A stretch of 64,000 nt of DNA, taken from the NCBI RefSeq assembly GCF_001591445.1, contig NZ_BCUX01000012.1:97446-161445 (forward strand). The letters run 5' to 3'. Positions 25,484 to 32,510 of this stretch are shown piece after piece. Origin of the DNA: Neobacillus drentensis NBRC 102427 (lineage in GTDB: Bacteria > Bacillota > Bacilli > Bacillales > Cytobacillaceae). The notes below the pieces were generated by a model. It did no database searches. It was not told where the DNA came from and saw only the letters and a list, made by a program, of their open reading frames with translations. A program made the translations under genes and the position numbers. The number at the start of each line of letters is the position of its first letter. Within the stretch, counting starts at the first letter, position 1.

Positions 25484-26002
25484 ATGTTTAATAAATTTTT
25501 AAGAGAAAATAAAATTGCAGCGGCTATTCTTACGGTCTTACGTTTATACCTTGGCTATTCTTGGGTAACAGCAGGTTACGGAAAATTAACAAGTGGCGGC
25601 TTCGATGCGGCAGGATTTTTAAAAGGAGCGATTGCAAACCCAGTAAAAGGTCCAGATGGCGCCGTCGTATTTGGATGGTATGTGGACTTCTTAAAACACT
25701 TTGCACTACCAAATGTTGATGTGTTCAACGTGATCGTACCTTGGGGCGAAACTTTAATCGGCTTAGGCTTAATCTTAGGTTGCTTAACAACAACTGCAAT
25801 GTTCTTTGGTCTAGTGATGAACTTCAGCTTTTTCTTAGCAGGAACTGTATCTCACAACCCTAGAGACATCTTCATCGGATTTATCATTTTAACAGCAGGT
25901 TACAATGCAGGAAGAATTGGTTTAGACCGCTGGGTCGTTCCATTCATCGCAAAAATGAGCAAAAAAGGTACTGGCAACGATAAAGCAAAAGCGCGAGCAT
26001 AA
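25484..26002 (+). CDS. DoxX family membrane protein
   Basis: 172 residues with four membrane helices and the DoxX pattern: RLYLGYSWVTAGYGKLTSGG at the start, VVPWGETLIGLG-like VIVPWGETLIGLGLILG, then MNFSFFLAGTVSHNPRDI. DoxX proteins are linked to quinol oxidation or redox stress in various organisms, without one settled activity. ATG 25484 follows AAGGGCGGA. It is a single gene closed by a perfect terminator at 26019. The basic C-terminal tail is cytosolic. Confidence 0.88.
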   Translation: MFNKFLRENKIAAAILTVLRLYLGYSWVTAGYGKLTSGGFDAAGFLKGAIANPVKGPDGAVVFGWYVDFLKHFALPNVDVFNVIVPWGETLIGLGLILGCLTTTAMFFGLVMNFSFFLAGTVSHNPRDIFIGFIILTAGYNAGRIGLDRWVVPFIAKMSKKGTGNDKAKARA

Positions 26003-26018
26003 ATATAGTTTCAAGTAA

Positions 26019-26052
26019 AAGACGGTTCGGACATCCGAACCGTCTTTTTATT
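26019..26052 (+). terminator. Terminator after doxX-like gene
   Basis: AAGACGGTTCGGA and TCCGAACCGTCTT form a near-perfect stem around CA, followed by TTTATTATT. Confidence 0.85.
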
Positions 26053-26401
26053 ATTGTGCCAGGCATGGCAGTGTACGGAACTGGCGAATAGTGACAGGTT
26101 CTGCTTGTGTTAAAATTTGTATATTTGTGGAAATAAATGTCGAAATAAATTTGTAAAAATTATCTATTTTACTGGTAAAATATAAATAGTATAAAATACC
26201 TAATTTGTAGTGACGACTTTTTGGTCGTTTGGAAGCACTCTTTAAAGTTGTTTTTACATTTAAAAAAAAGGTGGTTAGGGATAACATAAATAAAAGTTGG
26301 GAAAGCCAACCTCCATATAAAAATTATCGGCTTAGTTAAGGTACATATAAAAATGACTGAAATTTAGATTAATGTTCAAATTCCGAGAGGTGAAGATAGA
26401 T

Positions 26402-26611
26402 ATGGGATTTTGGGATAGTGTAGGTAAAGCTGTTGGTGGCGCAATAGAAAATAACCGGAAAGAAATCGGTAAATATATGATGCAGTATAAAAATTACCCT
26501 GAAAGTAAACTGGAAGAAATTCGTAATAGTCGTCATTCTAGTCTTGCGCAACGTGCTGCAGCTGATAATCTAATTGATGGTAAGCTTTTACACATAATGG
26601 ATGAATATTAA
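26402..26611 (+). CDS. Small uncharacterised soluble protein
   Basis: 69 residues from ATG 26402 behind AGAGGTGA. The start MGFWDSVGKAVGGAIENNRK is an amphipathic segment often found in small proteins of accessory regions. The rest is helical and charged. No family is recognised with a known function. The next genes encode pieces of a GIY-YIG domain, so it could be a partner of that module, but this is a guess from position alone. It marks the left edge of the accessory island. Confidence 0.6.
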   Translation: MGFWDSVGKAVGGAIENNRKEIGKYMMQYKNYPESKLEEIRNSRHSSLAQRAAADNLIDGKLLHIMDEY

Positions 26612-26757
26612 TCACCAAATAGTGCTCTTTTAATAGTTAAATCAATATAAATGTTGAGATTAGACGGGCATTAGTAGTAGTTATCTATTCTTATAGAGAC
26701 ACACTACTAGCAATTAGAAAAATATAGAAAAATTTTATTATGGGAGGTTAGACGCTA

Positions 26758-26943
26758 ATGGGAATTTATAAACCAGGAAGACCAGCGAAATACGATCCAA
26801 ATACTGGACAAGGAAACAAGCCACCACAAGCTCCAGGTGAATATAGAATTCGTGATGGTGCCGGTAAAGTTGTTTATGTGGGAGAAACAAACGATTTAAA
26901 TCGTAGAATGAATGAGCATAAAAGAAATGGTAAATTTAATTAA
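26758..26943 (+). CDS. GIY-YIG domain, N-terminal half
   Basis: 61 residues from ATG 26758 after GGGAGG. A proline- and glycine-rich lead (YDPNTGQGNKPPQAPGEY) precedes the first half of a GIY-YIG nuclease fold: GEYRIRDGAGKVVYVGE and NRRMNEHKRNGK, with the tyrosines and arginine of the active site. The lead resembles linkers before C-terminal toxin domains of polymorphic toxins. The frame ends at KFN and the second half of the domain lies in the next gene, one frame over. Either two peptides assemble or the gene is broken. Confidence 0.65.
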   Translation: MGIYKPGRPAKYDPNTGQGNKPPQAPGEYRIRDGAGKVVYVGETNDLNRRMNEHKRNGKFN

Positions 26944-26962
26944 TTAAATAGGAGAGATAAAA

Positions 26963-27112
26963 ATGTCAGGGTATACATATGAGTATAAAGTAGCTGATGG
27001 TCGTTCAACGAGTAATACTAGAAGAGAACACGAGCAAAAAAAGATAGAGCAACACAAACCTTCACTCAATAAATCAAAGGGTGGAGAAGGCAGAAAAGCA
27101 ACTAAAAGATAA
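26963..27112 (+). CDS. GIY-YIG domain, C-terminal half
   Basis: 49 residues from ATG 26963 behind AGGAGAG. The sequence YEYKVADGRSTSNTRREHEQ and the tail LNKSKGGEGR match what usually follows the first half of the small GIY-YIG domain, including the region expected to hold the metal-binding Glu/His. It begins 20 bases after the previous stop and has its own ribosome binding site. It is either a separately translated half or the tail of a disrupted gene. Confidence 0.6.
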   Translation: MSGYTYEYKVADGRSTSNTRREHEQKKIEQHKPSLNKSKGGEGRKATKR

Positions 27113-27194
27113 AAAGTGAATTTACTAAGAGTATTTTTAAGACTTATTTATTTGAATACCCTTTTTGCTACAAAAAATTAATATCGTGTTGAGT

Positions 27195-27223
27195 AGAAAA
27201 ACACCATCCAATGGTGTTTTTCT
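27195..27223. terminator. Bidirectional terminator
   Basis: AGAAAAACACCAT and ATGGTGTTTTTCT form a perfect stem around CCA with A and T tracts on both sides. Confidence 0.75.
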
Positions 27224-27286
27224 ACTTTTTAAACTAACATGACGGTGAACCGTACCATAAATAAATGAGATTTTTTAGGAAAACAG

Positions 27287-27322
27287 AACAACACCAATCC
27301 ATAATAGGACTGGTGTTGTTAA
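27287..27322. terminator. Second terminator-like hairpin
   Basis: ACAACACCAATCC pairs with GGACTGGTGTTGT around ATAATA, followed by TAATTT. The stretch 27113-27578 holds these two hairpins and no supported gene. Confidence 0.6.
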
Positions 27323-27578
27323 TTTGTAATTTCATGGGGGCTCAATTTCAATTACTAAATCATTTTCATTAATTTCCATAGAGTCAAAGATTTATCATCT
27401 TGAATTATGTTTGTGGATGGAATTTTTTTGAACTATTTGTGGATAATTGGTAAAATTAAAAGAGATTCAACGAAAAATGTCGAATTAAAGTATAATAGAT
27501 TTATGGAAAAATTGTTAGTTCGTGTGGGTACAGAATCTCATTTTACTAAAATGAAGGTTGAGTATGGGGGAGAAACAT

Positions 27579-28313
27579 ATGAGAGAAGAAAGCAAATTAT
27601 CCAAAGGTGATCTAGATTATATTATTAATGAGCTGAAACAAACTCAAAAGGAAACAGCATCCACTTTAGCAATACAACCAGCTAGACCTGTTCATCGGCA
27701 TCAAAAATTACAATGGTTTAAATCTCGGATTTTGGTAATTGTAATAGGGGTTATCGTTAGTCTAGGCATTTTATTTGCAGGGTATGTTTATTTACAAAAA
27801 GAAGAAACATTAAAAAGTACATCAGTCGTTGAGAGCATCCAAAAATTAGCTACATTGGCAACGGCACAAACACATATTAAAACTACTTTATCTAAAGAAG
27901 ATAATAAATTATTTGGCAAAAGCATCCCATTGGATATTCCTGGGTCAAAAAGGGAGTTATTAATGGTCGCTTCTGGAGAAGTGACTGCAGGTGTTGACTT
28001 TGAAAATTTGACTAAAAGGGACATCACCTTGGATACCAACACGAAGGCGATTCATATCACTTTGCCGCGTGCCACCATTGTCCAAGCACCATCTATCGAC
28101 TCAAAGGGCATTAAAGCCATTTCAGATGAAGGCATATTTCGTAGTGAAGTCAATCGGGATGAATGGTTCAAATTTGAAGATGCTGCTAAACAAAAGATAA
28201 AAAAGGAAGCCATTGAGTCTGGTCTTTTAAAAACTGCTGAAGATAATGCCCGCATTGCCCTAAAAGAATTTTTTAAAAATCTAAATTATACCGTAACGGT
28301 TACTTTCAAATAA
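27579..28313 (+). CDS. DUF4230 membrane-anchored protein
   Basis: 244 residues. A soluble N-terminus is followed by one membrane helix at about residues 47-68 (ILVIVIGVIVSLGILFAGYV) and an extracytoplasmic DUF4230 domain with VASGEVTAGVDFENL and ITLPRATIVQAPSID. The family is widespread in Firmicutes, with no established activity. ATG 27579 follows GGGGGAG at six bases. Single gene, ending at a terminator at 28358. Confidence 0.82.
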   Translation: MREESKLSKGDLDYIINELKQTQKETASTLAIQPARPVHRHQKLQWFKSRILVIVIGVIVSLGILFAGYVYLQKEETLKSTSVVESIQKLATLATAQTHIKTTLSKEDNKLFGKSIPLDIPGSKRELLMVASGEVTAGVDFENLTKRDITLDTNTKAIHITLPRATIVQAPSIDSKGIKAISDEGIFRSEVNRDEWFKFEDAAKQKIKKEAIESGLLKTAEDNARIALKEFFKNLNYTVTVTFK

Positions 28314-28357
28314 TCGGTTACAGCGTCACCTGTGTTAATAAGTGGTTCATAAGATGT

Positions 28358-28390
28358 TTCCCTCAAACTAATGGTTTGGGGGAATTTTTA
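28358..28390 (+). terminator. Terminator after DUF4230 gene
   Basis: CCCTCAAAC pairs with GGTTTGGGGG around TAAT, followed by AATTTTTA. Confidence 0.7.
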
Positions 28391-28419
28391 TGGCGAACAG
28401 TGACAGGTACTGTTCGCCA
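28391..28419. repeat. TGGCGAACAG palindrome
   Basis: TGGCGAACAGT and ACTGTTCGCCA flank GACAGGT in a perfect stem. Related GGCGAACAG arms occur near 3493 and 25066 and a degenerate one near 26084. Confidence 0.55.
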
Positions 28420-28487
28420 TAAACAGGATATCATTCAATACTGTCGAATACTAAATACATAATAATTTTAGTCATGAGGGGTATATA

Positions 28488-28999
28488 ATGTCAGGCCATT
28501 TTAATGATTTACTAAATTTACTAAAATTAAAAAATATTAACAATCCGAAAAATCCAGATTCGATGCAAATGAAGGACATTATAGGATTATATTTACAATA
28601 TGACATGACACTGAACAATTTAAAACATATTTTAAATTTGCTGATCCTGGTGTTAAGTCTGTTATGGAAGGCTTAAGTAATTGAATCTCAAGTAATACTA
28701 AGATTTCTGAAAAAGTAATCAACGTTATTCAAACCACAATTGGATACTACAATGACCAAATTAAACTGGCAGATACTATAGAAGAACGAAGAGAGATTAG
28801 AAAAGAAATAGAAAAACTGATCATACATACTAGAGATGAGGCCGATAAAGCAAGAAAAAACAACGTTGATATGCTAATGATTGGTGCAGGGGCATGTGTC
28901 GTTATTGCTGGTGTGGGACTGGCAGTATTTGCGAAGAATAATGAAGTATTAAAAAAAGGCTTGAAGATGGTAGCCGAGGGTGCAGCAAAAAATTTATAA
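28488..28999 (+). pseudogene. Frameshifted gene of unknown family
   Basis: ATG 28488 behind GAGGGG opens a frame (MSGHFNDLLNLLKLKN) that shifts at about 28630 and meets an in-frame TGA at about 28679. The continuation reads as good protein to 28999: a charged coiled-coil-like part (TIEERREIRKEIEKLIIHTR) and a hydrophobic helix (MIGAGACVVIAGVGLAVFA). Two lesions make it very likely inactive. I do not recognise the family; the architecture suggests a membrane-tethered helical protein. Confidence 0.6.
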
Positions 29000-29024
29000 A
29001 TAATAACATAAAATAGGAGCGATT

Positions 29025-29222
29025 ATGATTAAAAAGTTTGAAGAATATATTTATATAATTAGTTTTATTTTGTTGATCCTAGTTGGCGTTATCCTAAAAG
29101 CTTACTTTAGTTATTCAATATTTAAAGAGTATGGCTTCATTAAGTGGGCATTAATAATATTCATAGTCGGCCCAATATTAGGTTTCATTTTACACTTAAT
29201 TACTAATTTGATAAAAAGGTGA
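29025..29222 (+). CDS. Small two-helix membrane protein
   Basis: 65 residues from ATG 29025 after AGGAG. Two hydrophobic helices (about 9-27 and 40-60) and a basic end. It begins 25 bases after the decayed gene and was probably in its operon. No family is recognised. Confidence 0.6.
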   Translation: MIKKFEEYIYIISFILLILVGVILKAYFSYSIFKEYGFIKWALIIFIVGPILGFILHLITNLIKR

Positions 29223-29351
29223 TTGCGACAGCGCATAATGGCTAATATAAATCAAGCTGGTTTTTTCTTAAAAAAGAACGGCTATAAGTAGAATCCTCAA
29301 TTTCTATTTTTTAGAAGGATCAACTATCATAGAATGTATCATTATGTGAAT

Positions 29352-29688
29352 ATGAAACTGGAGAATATAAGTATTCTACACCAAGATAAGGAGAAAGATA
29401 ATAGATTAACTGCCTTTAGAGAGATACTAGAAGATAGTTATTGAAACCCATGCTAGGGTAATGGTCTTTATTTGGCTGGATGGATTGACCACCAAGAAGT
29501 TCCGAAAGTGTTTGACGGTAAACTCTGCACAACTCCGTTCACTGATGGAGTAATCATAAAATCATTTCCTCACAATTGGGATTTTGAACAACCAGGAAAA
29601 AGTCCACCAATACATCATTAAACCTCTTATTAGCCTCCATGAAGGACATTTTGATGCGGCATTAGGGTTGGAGGAAATTGTAGAGTAG
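29352..29688 (+). pseudogene. Fragmented gene of unknown function
   Basis: Protein-like stretches appear in three frames in order: MKLENISILHQDKEKDNRL from 29352, then LAGWIDHQEVPKVFDGKL to about 29623, then LISLHEGHFDAALGLEEIVE ending at 29688. Stops and frame changes separate them. This is a decayed gene of about 110 residues. I do not recognise the family; the size and the neighbourhood would fit an immunity protein, which is only a guess. Confidence 0.45.
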
Positions 29689-29750
29689 GGACTACATATG
29701 ATATCGAATATTCTTATCATCTCTTTAAGGGAAAGGATAAAGTAGCCTAT

Positions 29751-30110
29751 ATGAAAAAACAAATAAATCAAAAGCAATTTATTAATTCATATCGTTCTGC
29801 GGGGATCTGGTTTGTTGCACTTTATATGGAAGCTTTCTTATTAAGAATTGATGAACTACGTGATCCCAATAAAAAAACAAAATTAATTGAAGAAATATTT
29901 AATAATGGTGAGAGCTTTGATAAAGATGAAGGCGGTACAAGAACGAGGGTCAATTGCTTATTCCGAATTATCGAAGCTGGTAGAGTAATAGAGGCATTGG
30001 ATGTAGCGGTTGCTTCTGAAAGATTAAGTAACGATTTTCCAGATGCTGCTTTTCAGGCAGAAGACTTGTTAATGAGAATCAACTCTGGTGCATTCGTCAT
30101 ACCAGATTAA
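29751..30110 (+). CDS. Uncharacterised soluble protein
   Basis: 119 residues from ATG 29751 behind AAAGGA. It is helical and charged, without membrane segments or metal motifs. It follows the decayed genes and ends at a strong bidirectional terminator shared with the Mrr-like gene. No family is recognised. Confidence 0.55.
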   Translation: MKKQINQKQFINSYRSAGIWFVALYMEAFLLRIDELRDPNKKTKLIEEIFNNGESFDKDEGGTRTRVNCLFRIIEAGRVIEALDVAVASERLSNDFPDAAFQAEDLLMRINSGAFVIPD

Positions 30111-30148
30111 CAATAAATATACTTTGATACTTGAATAGTTCCTCATAC

Positions 30149-30198
30149 AAAAAAGCAGGAAACTCTAACCGGCAATCTTAGAGTTTTCCTGCTTTTTA
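30149..30198. terminator. Bidirectional terminator between convergent genes
   Basis: AAAAGCAGGAAACTCTAA pairs with TTAGAGTTTTCCTGCTTTT around CCGGCAATC. It serves both the gene ending at 30110 and the convergent Mrr-like gene. Confidence 0.8.
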
Positions 30199-30798
30199 AA
30201 TTGATGTACCAAAGTGGTTCGTTTGGTCGTTTACAGTATTTATGGTAATTGTTTCGGAAACGGGGTTATTATAATTCAACCACATTTCCACTAAATCAGT
30301 TCCTGTTATCAAATCAATATTTAAGCCATCTGCATATGAACGGGCATTTTCAGTAAAATTAGATGTAGTAACAACATATCCCTTTGAAGCATTTTGTTTT
30401 ACCATGTTGGAGTGTATCAAAGCAATTGGTTCATATCCAATATCATCTTTGTAACACTTTACCTGACCTAACACTTTCCCTTCACCAATTCCATGTTCTA
30501 CATCAACACCAAAATCCCCTGAACTTTTTGTGATAAAAATACTTTCACCATATTTATGTTTTAGTATTTCCGCGATAAAGTATTCAAAATCTATGGGATT
30601 ATTTTTTAAAAAGATAGAAGAGTAGGATTTTTCTTCATTCTCTTTACAAAATCGTTGATAAATACCAAATGCTAATGTCCTTTTAAACTCCTCAGTAGAT
30701 AAATATTTTTTATAGATCTCCGACTGCCTAGAATCCTTTCCTTTTTTCCATTGGAAAAAGATAAAACCCAATAAAATTAAAATTATTAAATAATCCAT
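30196..30798 (-). CDS. Mrr-like restriction endonuclease domain protein
   Basis: 200 residues. One N-terminal membrane helix (IILILLGFIFFQW) precedes a linker and an Mrr-cat domain: PIDFEYFIAEILKHKYG, SGDFGVDVE (catalytic Asp), LGQVKCYKD (QxK) and GYVVTTSNFTENARSYA. Mrr nucleases cleave DNA, often modified DNA; membrane-tethered forms are common. ATG 30798 follows GAGGTGAT at a good distance; longer in-frame starts lack a site. It is divergent from the ATPase gene of cassette 1 with a 240-base control region between. Linkage to the restriction locus is by position. Confidence 0.85.
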   Translation of the reverse strand: MDYLIILILLGFIFFQWKKGKDSRQSEIYKKYLSTEEFKRTLAFGIYQRFCKENEEKSYSSIFLKNNPIDFEYFIAEILKHKYGESIFITKSSGDFGVDVEHGIGEGKVLGQVKCYKDDIGYEPIALIHSNMVKQNASKGYVVTTSNFTENARSYADGLNIDLITGTDLVEMWLNYNNPVSETITINTVNDQTNHFGTSI

Positions 30799-30992
30799 AT
30801 TATCACCTCGAATATCAGTATTATCATTTAAATGAATTATATTCAAATTATTCTGTATTTTATTGATGGGTTTTAGAATCAAGAAATAAGTCAAGAGAAA
30901 TAAGCCGTTGTTTTGACGGTGACGAAAATGCATATAAAATCTCACAGGATGAACGATAATTATCCACCTTTCGGTTTCCAATTTCCTAAATC

Positions 30993-31001
30993 TGTTATAA
31001 T
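30993..31001 (+). promoter_or_regulatory. Extended -10 promoter of cassette 1
   Basis: TGTTATAAT is a perfect extended -10 element, 36 bases before the ATG at 31038. The -35 region is weak, as expected for this class. Confidence 0.5.
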
Positions 31002-31037
31002 TGTAATAGTTATTTTCTCATGAAACGGAGTTTTAAT

Positions 31038-32510
31038 ATGAATGTAATTATTACGGAGCCATCGGCTGCACCAGTAATAAATGCCCTTCGATCAATAGGC
31101 TACAATGCCAGCACTGCTATTGCTGATTTAGTTGATAACAGCCTTGATGCAAAAGGATCAATTATTAATATAAATTTTGATTATGACGATTTAAATGGAG
31201 CTATTACAATAGATGATAATGGAACTGGTATGAATGAAGAGATGCTTCAGACAGCTATGAATATTGGATCGAAAGACCCGCGTGCAAAAAGAGGAGCTAA
31301 CGAACTAGGAAGATTTGGTATGGGGTTAAAGACAGCATCCTTTTCATTGGGAAAACGTTTAAGTGTGCTAACAAAATGGAATGGAGTTTACCATGAAAGA
31401 TGCTGGGATTTGGATCATGTATCGGAGTGTAATGAGTGGCAGTTGTTTACCTCAATTCCTGATGAAGTAAAGTTAAAAATGGGAACAATAGAAGGGGAAA
31501 GCGGTACGATCGTCTGTATCGATAAGCTGGACAGATTTATGGGATACGGCGGAAAGCGAACATTAAAAGAAACTAGTTTTTATAAAAAGGTTTCAAGAGT
31601 CAATAAACACTTGGAATTTGTTTTTCATTCCATTCTTGAAAAAAACGAAATAAAAATGTTTATCAACGGAAAAGAAATAATTCCTTGGGATCCATTCTTG
31701 AGAGCGCATCAACATACTCTTGAGGGAGAAACACAGGTTCTGAGAATTAATGAAAATAGAATAAAGGTTCAATATTTTATCCTTCCTCATGCATCTCACT
31801 TAACGGAACCTGAATATAAAAATGCTGGCGGTTACAAAGGATGGAGAGATCACCAAGGATTATACATATACAGGGAAAACAGACTCTTATACTTTGGAGA
31901 TTGGATGGGGCTGTTTCCAAAGGATGCAGCTTCGCAGCTTGCCAGGGTACGAATTGATCTTCCAAATGAAGCTGATTCCGATTGGCAGGTTGATATAAAA
32001 AAATCTGGAATAAACCTTCCTGAAGATGCGAAAAGAAGACTTGAGGCTATATCAGCTATTGCACGTAAAGTCTCCAAGGAAATATTCTACTTCCGTACAC
32101 AAGCCAAGACCCCAGGCCAATCTTTTAAAGGAAGTTTAAATACATGGGAACAGTCGGGAAGAGAGGATGGTCCACAATTTATTTTAAATAGAAGTCATCC
32201 AATTTTGACTGAACTTTTTAATAAGATGGATGACGAAGCAGCAAAACTCTTCAATTTATATCTAAAATTTGTGCAACTTGGTTCTCCAAGCAATATTATT
32301 GATTCGCCAAAGGTTCCAGAGGAAATGGTCCAAGAGGTGACCGAAGGTCAGAAAGAGCTGGTTACCCAGTTTGCTTCAACTTTGTTAAAACTAAATGTGG
32401 CTAATAATGAAGAACAGCTATTAAATATTTTAATTACACAGCCAGCTTTTGATGGACTAAATAGAGCAACTATGAAAAAGATCGTAACGGAGGCAGATAT
32501 AATTGAATGA
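31038..32510 (+). CDS. MORC/MutL-type GHKL ATPase, cassette 1
   Basis: 490 residues. The N-terminal GHKL fold has N-box ADLVDNSLDAKG (residues 29-40, with Asp30 where MutL has the catalytic Glu, Asn34 kept), TIDDNGTGM (57-65) and GRFGMGLKTASFS (91-103). An S5-like transducer domain with QVDIKKSGINLP near residue 320 follows. Such ATPases dimerise on ATP and are thought to act as clamps or switches for the nuclease partners. ATG 31038 follows CGGAG; an ATG at 31020 lacks a site. The end overlaps the Z1 gene by eight bases. The paralogue is at 40377. Confidence 0.9.
   Translation: MNVIITEPSAAPVINALRSIGYNASTAIADLVDNSLDAKGSIININFDYDDLNGAITIDDNGTGMNEEMLQTAMNIGSKDPRAKRGANELGRFGMGLKTASFSLGKRLSVLTKWNGVYHERCWDLDHVSECNEWQLFTSIPDEVKLKMGTIEGESGTIVCIDKLDRFMGYGGKRTLKETSFYKKVSRVNKHLEFVFHSILEKNEIKMFINGKEIIPWDPFLRAHQHTLEGETQVLRINENRIKVQYFILPHASHLTEPEYKNAGGYKGWRDHQGLYIYRENRLLYFGDWMGLFPKDAASQLARVRIDLPNEADSDWQVDIKKSGINLPEDAKRRLEAISAIARKVSKEIFYFRTQAKTPGQSFKGSLNTWEQSGREDGPQFILNRSHPILTELFNKMDDEAAKLFNLYLKFVQLGSPSNIIDSPKVPEEMVQEVTEGQKELVTQFASTLLKLNVANNEEQLLNILITQPAFDGLNRATMKKIVTEADIIE

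Noticed and set aside
27407..27610. 67-codon plus-strand frame before the DUF4230 gene
   Set aside because: No binding site, and it overlaps the well-supported start at 27579 in another frame.
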